Assembly (NCBI GenBank): GCA_964568925.1
Contig: CAZMSJ010000002.1
Coordinates: 1-64,000, forward strand
Length of the DNA stretch: 64,000 nucleotides
Source: CAYQUL01 sp964568925
Lineage (GTDB): Bacteria > Patescibacteriota > Microgenomatia > UBA8517
Direction of reading: 5' to 3'
Shown here: positions 24,410 to 33,315 of the stretch, piece after piece
Position numbering within the stretch: the stretch's first letter is position 1
Layout of the letters: each line of letters opens with the position of its first letter
Made by a program: the position numbers and the translations under genes
Notes under the pieces: generated by a model
Seen by the model: only the letters and a program-made list of their open reading frames with translations
Told to the model about the DNA's origin: nothing
Database searches by the model: none

Positions 24410-25330
24410 ATGACAAAAGTTGCGATCATAGTATTAAATTGGAACGGCGCACCAGACACAATCGAGTGCCTGAAAAGTATTGAGAAACTAACGAGCTCTA
24501 ATCTTCACTTACATACCTTTGTTATAGATAATGACTCTTCAGACGATTCCGTAAAAGAAATCACCTCATTTGTGAAGCAGAAAAAGACCATTACGATAAT
24601 TGAAAACAAAAAAAATCTTGGATTTGCAGGTGGAAATAATGTCGGAATACGTAAAGCCCTTGAGGAAAGATTTGATTATCTTTTTGTACTAAATAACGAT
24701 ACGATTCTTCACGAGGATTGTATGACAGAACTTGTTTTGGCCAGTCAGACATACACAGATGGAGGATTATTTACCCCAAAGATTTATTTTGCAAAAGGAT
24801 TTGAATTTCACAAAGATAGATATCAGAAAGAATCGTTAGGCCATGTTATCTGGTCAGCTGGCGGTGATATGGATTGGAATAATGTATATGGCTCGAACCA
24901 CGGAGTTGATCAAGTAGATATCGGACAATTTAATATGCACTATGCAACCACGTTTGCCACAGGAGCTGCACTCTTTGGTCCTGCAGAAACGTTTAAAAAA
25001 ATTGGAATGTTTGATGAAAAATATTTCTTGTATCTTGAGGATCTTGATTTATCTATTAGAGTCCAAAAGAAGCATAAATCAATCATTTATGTCCCTGATG
25101 CAATCGTTTGGCACAAAGTCTCACAAAGTTCTGGAATTGGGAGTGGATTAAATGACTATTACATCACAAGAAACAGATTGATGTTTGGAATGAGATATGC
25201 CTCCCTTCGTACTAAATTTGCACTGGCTCGAGAGTCTATCCGGATGTATTTGTCAGCTAGACAGTGGCAAAAGATTGGTGTAAAAGACTATTATCTCGGG
25301 AATTTAGGAAAAGGTTCATATACATCATGA
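24410..25330 (+). CDS. GT2, rhamnosyltransferase-like
   Basis: 306 aa. LNWNG (9-13), VIDNDSSDDSV (38-48), NLGFAGGNN (69-77), NND (95-97) and a YLEDLDLSIRV segment near 205-215 are typical of the WbbL/RfbF-type GT2 group, in which the final Glu-Asp pair provides the catalytic base. Members often add rhamnose to lipid-linked glycans, but sugar identity is not predictable here. It follows its neighbour by 3 nt and overlaps the next gene by 4 nt. Confidence 0.85.
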   Translation: MTKVAIIVLNWNGAPDTIECLKSIEKLTSSNLHLHTFVIDNDSSDDSVKEITSFVKQKKTITIIENKKNLGFAGGNNVGIRKALEERFDYLFVLNNDTILHEDCMTELVLASQTYTDGGLFTPKIYFAKGFEFHKDRYQKESLGHVIWSAGGDMDWNNVYGSNHGVDQVDIGQFNMHYATTFATGAALFGPAETFKKIGMFDEKYFLYLEDLDLSIRVQKKHKSIIYVPDAIVWHKVSQSSGIGSGLNDYYITRNRLMFGMRYASLRTKFALARESIRMYLSARQWQKIGVKDYYLGNLGKGSYTS

Positions 25331-26109
25331 AAAAGAACATACCTACAGATAAAAAAATACTTCTTTCTGCTGTTTTGATTGTTAAAAATGAATCAAAAAT
25401 GCTTCAGGAATGTTTAGAGAGTTTGAGTTTCGCTGACGAAATTGTTGTTATTGATACTGGTTCAACTGACAAAACTATTGAAATTGCAAAGAAGGCAAAG
25501 GCACGAGTCATAACATACTTAACTGGCAAAAATTTTTCAGAGTGGAGAAACAAAGGCTTATCTGAAGCTCGAGGTGAGTGGATATTCTATATTGATGCAG
25601 ATGAGAGAGTTTCTGTGAGGCTGAAACAGGAAATTCTTTCAAGTATTCAGTCAGATACTTTCTCTTGGTTTGTCATTCCACGAAGTAACAAGATATTTGG
25701 CAAAGAATTCCGTCACGGAGGATGGTGGCCAGACTACGTTAAAAGACTCTACAAACGAAAGTCTCTGAAAAAATGGACCGGAGTGTTACATGAGGAACCC
25801 GTTGTTGACGGAGAAATGGGGTATTTATCTTCACCGCTTACTCATATTAAGCATGAGACTGTTTTTGAAATGATGGAAAAAACAAATCAGTGGTCAGATT
25901 ATGAAGCGAAACTTATGTTTGATGCGAAACATCCGCCAATGACGGTACTTCGTTTCTTTTCAGCAATGTGGCGAGAGTTTTGGTACCGTATGATTCGAAA
26001 GCTTGGGTTCTTAGATGGAAGAGAAGGTGTCTCAATGGCAATGTACCAGGTATACAGCCGTTTCGTAAGTTATGCCAAGCTGTGGGAACTACAACAAAAA
26101 AACAAATGA
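25327..26109 (+). CDS. GT2, LPS-core glucosyltransferase-like
   Basis: 260 aa from the ATG at 25327, which overlaps the upstream stop (ATGA). The longer in-frame version from 25264 would overlap the previous gene. LIVKNE (17-22), VIDTGSTDKT (41-50), DAD (90-92) and GGWWPDY near 138-144 place it in the WaaE-like group, as with 23513 and 46921. It is the shortest of the three and ends with a helical tail. Confidence 0.83.
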   Translation: MKKNIPTDKKILLSAVLIVKNESKMLQECLESLSFADEIVVIDTGSTDKTIEIAKKAKARVITYLTGKNFSEWRNKGLSEARGEWIFYIDADERVSVRLKQEILSSIQSDTFSWFVIPRSNKIFGKEFRHGGWWPDYVKRLYKRKSLKKWTGVLHEEPVVDGEMGYLSSPLTHIKHETVFEMMEKTNQWSDYEAKLMFDAKHPPMTVLRFFSAMWREFWYRMIRKLGFLDGREGVSMAMYQVYSRFVSYAKLWELQQKNK

Positions 26110-27125
26110 AAGCTGGAATATATTCACCATATTTAGATACATTGGGCGGCGGAGAGCGCTACCTAGCTGGAGTAATTGCGGCACTTACGTTACGCGGGTA
26201 TGAGGTTGATGTCGAGTGGCCAGATGCTAGTATAAAAAAGAAACTCGAAGAACGGTTTAACGTAAAACTCAAGTGTAATATCGTTCCAAGTATCGAGAGA
26301 GGGGACAACTATGATGTGTGTTTTTGGGTAAGTGATGGAAGTATCCCTGCCTTGAAGGCTCGTCGGAATATGCTTCACTTTCAAGTTCCGTTTCATGGAA
26401 CCCATGGTCGTAGTCTCATAAATAAAATGAAACTCTGGCGAGTAACCTGTGTATGTAATTCTGAATTTACGAAATCAATAATTGATAAAGAATATGGTGT
26501 AGATAGCGTAGTCATCTATCCTCCAATTGATACCGAGTCATTTAAGCCTAAGAAAAAAACGAGAATGATTCTCTACGTGGGTAGATTTTCAAATCTTATG
26601 CAATCTAAGCGACAAGATGTGTTAATCGATGCCTTCAAGAAAATTAAAGTATCGTATCCAGAATGGAAACTGGTACTGGCTGGTGGAGTAGAGGTTGGAG
26701 CTGAACAAGAAGTTGCTCGGTTAACGGCTTTAGCTCGAGGTGTTGAGATTGAAATCGTTCAGAGTCCATCTTTTAGTCAAATTAAAGATTTATATGGCAA
26801 GGCAACAATCTTTTGGTCAGCTGCTGGTTTTGAAGTAGATGCAAATAAGTATCCTGAGAAAATGGAACACTTTGGTATGAGTGTCGTTGAAGGAATGTCA
26901 GCAGGTGCACTTCCGATTGTATTTAACGGAGGAGGATTTAAAGAGATAGTTTCACATGGGAAGACGGGAATCCTTTGGGATACAAAAGATGAACTAATTC
27001 GATTTACAAAAAGCATCATAAAAGAGAAAGAATACTTAGAAAAAATCGCGCTCGCTGCTCAAGAGCGCGCACAAACATTTTCATATTCAGCGTTTAATGA
27101 GCACCTTAATGCATTACTTCAATAA
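26106..27125 (+). CDS. GT4 glycosyltransferase
   Basis: 339 aa, GT-B fold. The N-domain begins with YSPYLDTLGGGERY (6-19), the Gly-rich donor-side loop common in GT4/ALG11-like proteins. The C-domain has YVGRF (near 158-162) and the E-x7-E region EHFGMSVVEGMSAG (about 257-270). It would transfer a sugar from an NDP donor with retention. The ATG at 26106 forms an ATGA overlap; an in-frame start at 25968 is rejected because it lies inside the preceding gene. Confidence 0.87.
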   Translation: MKAGIYSPYLDTLGGGERYLAGVIAALTLRGYEVDVEWPDASIKKKLEERFNVKLKCNIVPSIERGDNYDVCFWVSDGSIPALKARRNMLHFQVPFHGTHGRSLINKMKLWRVTCVCNSEFTKSIIDKEYGVDSVVIYPPIDTESFKPKKKTRMILYVGRFSNLMQSKRQDVLIDAFKKIKVSYPEWKLVLAGGVEVGAEQEVARLTALARGVEIEIVQSPSFSQIKDLYGKATIFWSAAGFEVDANKYPEKMEHFGMSVVEGMSAGALPIVFNGGGFKEIVSHGKTGILWDTKDELIRFTKSIIKEKEYLEKIALAAQERAQTFSYSAFNEHLNALLQ

Positions 27126-29430
27126 ATTCCTTACAGCCACGTTTTCGACACATGGATATCTGTTACTGTGCTTTGTTATCCCTGCAATATTCTTTTATCG
27201 TTCACTTTTTGGAGGTCAGGTAAGTTTGCCAGCTGACTTTATCGTTGGTGTATACGAGCCATGGCTATCAAGTCATTTTGAAGGCTATCCAGCAGGTATT
27301 CCAGTCAAGAATCCAATAATGGCTGATGTTGTCTCCTTTACCTATCCGATGCAAACGCTTGTTGCTCGAGAGATTGCTTCTGGTCATCTTCCCCTGTGGA
27401 ATCCGTATATCTTGGGTGGATCGCCACTGTTGGCAAATTTCCAGTCAGCTCCGTTTGCAATTACAAATCTCGTCTATCTGTTTTTCTCTGAGGTAGTAGC
27501 TTGGAACGTAAAACTGTATTTAGCCCATGTGCTGTGCATGGTCACTTTCTGTTTACTTATGCGTTCTTTTTCTCTGTCCAAAAAGGCTTCCCTGATTGGT
27601 GCCACACTCTATGCGTTCACTGGCTTTACGGTGATTTGGTCACAGTGGAGTGCCCACACGCTTGCTGCAAGCTTTATTCCAGCCATTATTTACTTTATTA
27701 AAAAGTATGGGGAAACCAAGTCTTTACGAGCTGGTGGAATGATTTCACTTATGCTTGCCTTTCAAATATTTTCTGGCTATCCACAACTAACTATCTATAC
27801 AGTTGGCGTAATTATCTTAAGTATTCTCTTTTTTTCAAATTGGCAGAAACACATCATCTCTACAGCAACACACTACGCATTCTTTCTAGCATTAGGACTT
27901 TTGTTTGCAGCGATTCAGCTGGTTCCGGGTCTAGAACTATTAAAACTTTCACAAAGAAGTACAGAACTGCATCCATTTGAATGGGCCTTTCTGCCTCTTT
28001 CGAAACTTATCACGTTTATTATTCCTGACTATTTTGGAAATCATGTAACGGCAAATTATTGGGGGCCACAGGACTACACATCAAACACAGGCTTTGTTGG
28101 GATGATTGCTGTTTTTCTAATGGGTATAGTAAGTAGTAGCAAGAAAACGAAGACTTTTTATTTTCTACTTGGTATCGCCGTCTATGGAGTAGTAATGTCA
28201 TTTCCGACAACATTATCACTCATACTCTGGAAGAGTGGGGTCTTAGGTTTTAATGCGGCCTCTGCCCATCGTGCGATGGTTATGTGGTCACTAGGTGCAT
28301 CTGGTCTTGCGGCGCTTGGGTTTGATGCGTTGCTTCACAAGCGTGTTTCATATCAACGAGTTATTCGTTGGATTTTTCTATCATCAATCACAATTGCTGG
28401 AATAGTGTTCGTTGCCCTTTACAATCGATTTGTTAGTCATGACCTCCATTACACAACGGCCTTAAGAAACATGGTGCTTCCAGTTGCACTCTTTCTGTCC
28501 GTTTCAACGTTTACAGTGCTGTTCCTTCGTAAAATAATATCAGAGGCAATTTTCTATGCGGTTGTGTTGTTGTTTATTGTTACTGAGCTATTTTCTTTTG
28601 GTTGGAAATTCACACCTTTTACGCCAAAACAGTTTTTATATCCTGATACGGGGATTACCAAAGAACTAACTGCACCATGGGTTACTAGGACTACTGGAAA
28701 TACCGTTATTCCTGTTAACTTTCGTATGAGTTATGTCATCTCTGCACTCGAAGGGTACGATGCCGTCTACCCTGCACGGGCAGCACAATATATCTCCTCT
28801 CTAAACGCATTAAGTGGTACAAGCCGCGTATCTGGCAGATATGCGTTAGTTGACGACATTCATTCAGCTCTTGTTCCTCTTGCCTCAGTTAACAGCATCA
28901 TTACGAGCAACCCATCAGAATTTGATTCCCTCCGATATAAAACAGTTTTGACTGAGAACAAGACCACTATTTTAGAAGATTCTCTTGCCCTTCCTTCTGC
29001 ATACTTTGTGCAAAACACTCTATATAAAAAAACGGCAGATGTTATTGAAACGCTCTTAAGTAAAGACTTTGATCAAAAGAACTCAGCTGTCATTGAAGGT
29101 AATCTAGCACAGGGTAATTGTGTATCAGGTCAGGTAATTTCAAATGTGTCTTTGTTTGGAGAACGAACTATTGAAGTACAAACAAATGGTGGATGTGTCC
29201 TTGTTGTAACTGATTCTTTCTATCCGGGATGGATCGCATCAATTGATGGAAATCAAACAAAAATATATGCTGCAAACTATTTATTTAGAGCAATCTATGT
29301 ACCTGACGGCTACCATCGTGTTCGTTTTGTGTATCGTCCAGATTCATTTCTAGTTGGGTCAATCATTACCTTTTTGAGTGGCGTTGTTATTTTTATGTTG
29401 GTACTACGAAAGCACAAGAAGTCGAGCTAA
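27097..29430 (+). CDS. YfhO-like polytopic membrane protein (GT-C)
   Basis: 777 aa, the largest protein here, with about twelve helices. Its early outer loop contains DFIVGVYEPW and later SFTYPMQ and LPLWNPYILGGSPLLAN (16-17 residues, around 100-116). The W-N-P/GG-P-L pattern and a C-terminal beta domain ending in DSFYPGW and PDGYHRVRF are diagnostic of YfhO (PF09586). In Firmicutes YfhO takes part in glycosylation of surface lipoteichoic acids with polyprenyl-phosphate sugars. The start is ambiguous: the ATG at 27097 overlaps the GT4 gene by 29 nt, and the ATG at 27109 is also possible. Confidence 0.88.
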   Translation: MSTLMHYFNKFLTATFSTHGYLLLCFVIPAIFFYRSLFGGQVSLPADFIVGVYEPWLSSHFEGYPAGIPVKNPIMADVVSFTYPMQTLVAREIASGHLPLWNPYILGGSPLLANFQSAPFAITNLVYLFFSEVVAWNVKLYLAHVLCMVTFCLLMRSFSLSKKASLIGATLYAFTGFTVIWSQWSAHTLAASFIPAIIYFIKKYGETKSLRAGGMISLMLAFQIFSGYPQLTIYTVGVIILSILFFSNWQKHIISTATHYAFFLALGLLFAAIQLVPGLELLKLSQRSTELHPFEWAFLPLSKLITFIIPDYFGNHVTANYWGPQDYTSNTGFVGMIAVFLMGIVSSSKKTKTFYFLLGIAVYGVVMSFPTTLSLILWKSGVLGFNAASAHRAMVMWSLGASGLAALGFDALLHKRVSYQRVIRWIFLSSITIAGIVFVALYNRFVSHDLHYTTALRNMVLPVALFLSVSTFTVLFLRKIISEAIFYAVVLLFIVTELFSFGWKFTPFTPKQFLYPDTGITKELTAPWVTRTTGNTVIPVNFRMSYVISALEGYDAVYPARAAQYISSLNALSGTSRVSGRYALVDDIHSALVPLASVNSIITSNPSEFDSLRYKTVLTENKTTILEDSLALPSAYFVQNTLYKKTADVIETLLSKDFDQKNSAVIEGNLAQGNCVSGQVISNVSLFGERTIEVQTNGGCVLVVTDSFYPGWIASIDGNQTKIYAANYLFRAIYVPDGYHRVRFVYRPDSFLVGSIITFLSGVVIFMLVLRKHKKSS

Positions 29431-29439
29431 AATGTCTGT

Positions 29440-30966
29440 ATGAAATTGAATACATATATTCCATTTGTCCTTCTCTTCATCTTATCTTTCATTATTCGAG
29501 TATGGTTTCTTCCCGTTGGAGCGTTAACCTTTGGATACGATCAAGCTCGAGACGCAGTACTTTCTCGTCAAATTGCACAAGGAGACTTCAAAATTTTAGG
29601 ACCATCTTCATCAACCCCTGGTTTGTATCACGGTGTTTTGTACTATTACGTGCTCGCTCCTATTTATGGATTTACCCAAAATCCTATCGCTGCTGCTTAT
29701 TGGATGGCATTTCTAAATTCTTTAACTGTCTTTGTCGTTGCTTATTTTGCGTACCTATTTACAAAAAACAAATGGGCAGGGATAGCCGCAGGATTGTTTT
29801 ATGCTTTTTCATATGAAGCATCGCAATATGCAACATGGCTTTCAAATCCAACACTTGGTATGGTTACGGTGCCGCTTTTTTACCTTGGCCTTTGGCTTTG
29901 GACACATGTAGACAAGAAGCGGAATCGTATTCTTCCAATTGTCCTTACTGCAGTTTCACTTGGATTTTCAATTCAGGCAGAGATATTTTTGGCATATCAC
30001 ATTGTGCCACTTCTTATTTTTCTTGTTGTATATCGAAAAAATCTCCACAGAAGAGATTTTCTTGTCTTTTTTGTAGCTTTCATTGCATCTCTTTCCACAA
30101 TGATTCTTTCAGAAGTGAAGTTTGGTTTCAAAGGAGTGAGTGGTGTGTCTTCTCTTCTTTCAACTGGTGACGCAATCGTTGCAGGTCACGGACTTGGAGA
30201 TTTTTTTGTTTTATTTCTCAATCAGATTGGCCGTGTGTACTCTGCTGCAAGTTATCCAGGGAACGTTGGGTATGGTACATTCCTTGTTGTCCTTCCGTTA
30301 ATTTACTTTTTAAATGGAACGAAAGAAAAGGCTCAATCATGGGTAACTTTTCTTGCAGTTTGGCTTTTCTCCCATGCATCTGTTGTAACAGTTGGAGGTA
30401 CAAGTACACCATTCCTTCTTGTTGGTATTAGTCCTGCCGTATCAATTCTTCTTGGAATTCTTTGCTATACACTCTTTAAAAACTCAAAACTTGTAGGTTT
30501 GTTTTTGATACTCTTTATAGTTGTTTTTCAAGTAAAAACAATTGTTAAAGAAAATGCTCGTGGTTCAGCATACTTTGCCATCCAAAAAGATTTAGTTATA
30601 TCAAAGGAAACAGCCGCAGTTGATTACATGTACAACAAAGCAAACGGTGAACCATTTACTGTAAATAGCTTAACAAGTCCTTTGTGGGTAAACATCGTCT
30701 GGGCATACCTGTTTAACTGGTATGGACAAGAACACTATCAGTATCAACCATCTTGGACTGGTCGAGGACAGGAAGGCCAAGTAATTGCACTCCAAGCTAC
30801 AAATAAGCCGATGAAACATCATTTCTTGATCCTTGAACCTATGGCGGGTATTCCATTCCAGTATTTACCTGATATTATTTCCCAAGAGGATTCTATTACT
30901 CGACTTGTTGAAGAAAAGACATTTGGAGAAATCAGAATTCAATATCGAGAACCAATTACAAAATGA
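29440..30966 (+). CDS. GT-C membrane glycosyltransferase, DQ variant
   Basis: 508 aa, about twelve helices. The first loop reads GYDQARD (32-38), with DQ (34-35) in place of DE, then LGPSSS (53-58) and GVLYYYVLAP (65-74). A second loop has ATWLSNP. This is the fourth member of the 8632/11144/12657 subfamily, far from the others in the locus. TAAAAT (29428-29433) lies 6 nt before the ATG and could be a weak leaderless promoter. It overlaps the methyltransferase gene by 4 nt. Confidence 0.8.
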   Translation: MKLNTYIPFVLLFILSFIIRVWFLPVGALTFGYDQARDAVLSRQIAQGDFKILGPSSSTPGLYHGVLYYYVLAPIYGFTQNPIAAAYWMAFLNSLTVFVVAYFAYLFTKNKWAGIAAGLFYAFSYEASQYATWLSNPTLGMVTVPLFYLGLWLWTHVDKKRNRILPIVLTAVSLGFSIQAEIFLAYHIVPLLIFLVVYRKNLHRRDFLVFFVAFIASLSTMILSEVKFGFKGVSGVSSLLSTGDAIVAGHGLGDFFVLFLNQIGRVYSAASYPGNVGYGTFLVVLPLIYFLNGTKEKAQSWVTFLAVWLFSHASVVTVGGTSTPFLLVGISPAVSILLGILCYTLFKNSKLVGLFLILFIVVFQVKTIVKENARGSAYFAIQKDLVISKETAAVDYMYNKANGEPFTVNSLTSPLWVNIVWAYLFNWYGQEHYQYQPSWTGRGQEGQVIALQATNKPMKHHFLILEPMAGIPFQYLPDIISQEDSITRLVEEKTFGEIRIQYREPITK

Positions 30967-31616
30967 ACACATCAACAAAATCAGCTGCACAACTTCATGA
31001 AAATGTTCCCCCAGATTGGTATTTTCAGTCGATGAAAGTAAACCTTGGTCAAAGATATTGGCATAATCGCCGCTTCTCAACAGTAATCGCTTTGTCAGAA
31101 CGAGTAAACGGAAAAATTTTAGATATTGGTTGTGCTGACGGGGTTTTTACCAATGAAATTGCGAAGAAAACAAAGGCAAAAAAAGTTATTGGAATTGATG
31201 TTTTAAAGTCATCGGTTGATTGGGCAAAAAAACATTGGAGTAAAAAGAAAAACCTCACATTTAAAGTTGGTAATGCTCATGAATTAACCTATCCAGATAA
31301 CTCGTTTGGTGCTGTATACGCTCTTGAGGTCTTGGAGCATGTTCCAGAACCATTGAAGGTTTTAAAAGAGGTGAAACGGGTACTCGCTCCTCAAGGCTAT
31401 GCAATATTTTTAGTACCTTCAGACAACAAGTTATTTCAAGGAGTCTGGTTTTTATGGACAAAATTTTGGAGAGGTCGTATTTGGGACGACTGTCATATCC
31501 AATCATATAAAGATCACTCGCTTGGTAAGTTAGCTAAAAAGGCAGGACTTTCTGTTGAAGTTGATGATACCTTTATCCTTGGCATGCTGAATGTAGTCAA
31601 AGTGAGAAAAGTATGA
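30963..31616 (+). CDS. Class I SAM-dependent methyltransferase
   Basis: 217 aa cytosolic protein. SAM-binding motif I is ILDIGCADG (52-60), the acidic residue after strand 2 is the Asp in GIDV (77-80), and motif post-II reads YALEVLEHV near 115-123. This is the UbiE/Coq5-like methyltransf_11 pattern. It is flanked with 4-nt overlaps by a GT-C and a GT2 gene, so methylation of a sugar or lipid-linked glycan is likely (inferred). Confidence 0.87.
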   Translation: MNTSTKSAAQLHENVPPDWYFQSMKVNLGQRYWHNRRFSTVIALSERVNGKILDIGCADGVFTNEIAKKTKAKKVIGIDVLKSSVDWAKKHWSKKKNLTFKVGNAHELTYPDNSFGAVYALEVLEHVPEPLKVLKEVKRVLAPQGYAIFLVPSDNKLFQGVWFLWTKFWRGRIWDDCHIQSYKDHSLGKLAKKAGLSVEVDDTFILGMLNVVKVRKV

Positions 31617-32524
31617 GCAAAGATTCATTTGCATCAATCGTGATTCCGAATTGGAACGGGAGAGCACTTCTTGAAAAAAATTTGCCGGGTATCCTTCTTG
31701 CAAAGAAAAACAAAAAGAATCGAATTCTAGAAATCATCATTGTTGATGATGGTTCAACTGACGATTCAGTCGCCTTCCTTAAAAAAGAATATGCAACTTC
31801 AATTCGCCTCATTAAGCACACGAAAAATCGAGGTTTTGCGTCAGCTGTAAACAATGGAGTGCGTATGGCGAAAGGAGCCTACGTTTGTTTACTAAATACA
31901 GATGTTATTCCGAGTAAAAATTTCCTAGAACCCACACTCACACATTTTACTGACAAGAATGTTTTCTCTGTGGTGTTTCATGAGGAAAACGCTGGTCCAG
32001 CAGTTGGGTTTTTTAAGAATGGTTTTATTGAACACAAAGGGGGAAAAGAGGCAAAGAATGAAACAATCTCATTTTGGGCGAGTGGGGGAAGTGCTATTTT
32101 TCGAAGAAGCCAGTGGATGGAACTAAAGGGTTTTGATGAGGAACTGTTATCGCCTTTTTATTGGGAAGACGTGGATTTAGGCTACAGAGCTTGGAAGCGG
32201 GGCTACAAAATACTTTGGGAGCCAAAATCTCATGTTATCCATAAACATGAAAGCACGATTAATAAAAATAGCTTTCAAGTTGCATTTATGAATCGAGTAA
32301 AGGAGCGAAACCAATTACTAGTTATCTGGAAAAATATTACCAGTGAGAAAATGTTTGCAAGTCATATTCAGTGGCTTATTCATCGAATTGTCGCTCACCC
32401 TGGGTATATCCGAGTTGTGATCGATGCACTCAAGCATCGAAAACTCGTTCTTTCAAGAAGAGCTCGAGAGAAAAAAGAATGTACTATTTCAGATGAAGCT
32501 GTTTTTGCAAAATTTAGTATATGA
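31613..32524 (+). CDS. GT2 glycosyltransferase, rhamnosyltransferase-like
   Basis: 303 aa. IPNWNG (11-16), IVDDGSTDDSV (43-53), NRGFASAVNNG (72-82), NTD (95-97) and a late YWEDVDLGYRAWKRG segment, where the ED supplies the base. A helical tail of ~70 residues follows (VKERNQLLV), typical of this subfamily and probably membrane-apposed. It is translationally coupled on both sides by ATGA overlaps. Confidence 0.85.
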   Translation: MSKDSFASIVIPNWNGRALLEKNLPGILLAKKNKKNRILEIIIVDDGSTDDSVAFLKKEYATSIRLIKHTKNRGFASAVNNGVRMAKGAYVCLLNTDVIPSKNFLEPTLTHFTDKNVFSVVFHEENAGPAVGFFKNGFIEHKGGKEAKNETISFWASGGSAIFRRSQWMELKGFDEELLSPFYWEDVDLGYRAWKRGYKILWEPKSHVIHKHESTINKNSFQVAFMNRVKERNQLLVIWKNITSEKMFASHIQWLIHRIVAHPGYIRVVIDALKHRKLVLSRRAREKKECTISDEAVFAKFSI

Positions 32525-33315
32525 AACGAGTTACTCTCTCAATTATTATTGTTAGTTATAACACCCAAAAATTAACGGTTGCTTGTATAAAATCTATTAT
32601 TAAGCACAAGCCTTCATTCCCTTTTGAAATAATCGTTATTGATAATGCTTCAACTGATAACTCTGTTTCAGAGATTAAAAAGCTTGGAATAAAAAACCTG
32701 CTGTTACTTGAAAATGAAAATAATGAAGGTTTTTCAAAAGCAAACAACATGGGATTGGAACTTTCCTATGGTGAATATGCGTTACTCCTGAATTCTGATA
32801 CAGAAATCATTGATTCTAGTCTGACCCAGCTTGTCAATTTTGCAAAGCAAACAAAAGATGCTGGAATCGTTGCCCCTCAATTGCTTAACCCTGACAAGAC
32901 TGTCCAACCATCAATTTATAAACTGCCAACAATTTCTCGTGCGATCGCACAATATATCTTTAAGAGAAAAGGTATTCTCAATAAATATTCTCTAGAGGGA
33001 ACAGCTTCATTTGTTGTTGAATCAGTTGTTGGTGCAGCCTTCCTTATTACGCCTGTTGCTCGTAAGCGAGTAGGAGAGTTGGATGAGAAGTTCTTTATGT
33101 ATTTTGAAGACTTAGATTATTGTAGAAGAGTTAGTAGCATGGGACTTAAAGTATATTATCTTCCAGATGTTCACTTGATTCATGTTCATGGAGCCAGTGG
33201 CAAGGGTGGTGTGAATACGTTGCTCATAGAGTCAAGTAAAAAATATTTTGGAATTGTGAGATACTATTTATACACATTCGTTTTGTGGTTTGGACAAAAA
33301 TATGGCACCAACTAA
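32521..33315 (+). CDS. GT2, WbbL-like rhamnosyltransferase family
   Basis: 264 aa. VSYNTQKL (11-18), VIDNASTDNSV (39-49), NEGFSKANN (68-76), NSD (91-93) and YFEDLDYCRRV near 194-204. These match the WbbL group that adds dTDP-rhamnose-type sugars to lipid-linked acceptors. The end overlaps the next gene by 14 nt. Confidence 0.87.
   Translation: MKRVTLSIIIVSYNTQKLTVACIKSIIKHKPSFPFEIIVIDNASTDNSVSEIKKLGIKNLLLLENENNEGFSKANNMGLELSYGEYALLLNSDTEIIDSSLTQLVNFAKQTKDAGIVAPQLLNPDKTVQPSIYKLPTISRAIAQYIFKRKGILNKYSLEGTASFVVESVVGAAFLITPVARKRVGELDEKFFMYFEDLDYCRRVSSMGLKVYYLPDVHLIHVHGASGKGGVNTLLIESSKKYFGIVRYYLYTFVLWFGQKYGTN

Noticed and set aside
29502..30170. Two long alternative frames inside the GT-C at 29440
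   Set aside because: Their translations are rich in Cys, Ser and Trp and lack any motif. They follow from the codon pattern of a membrane protein in another frame.
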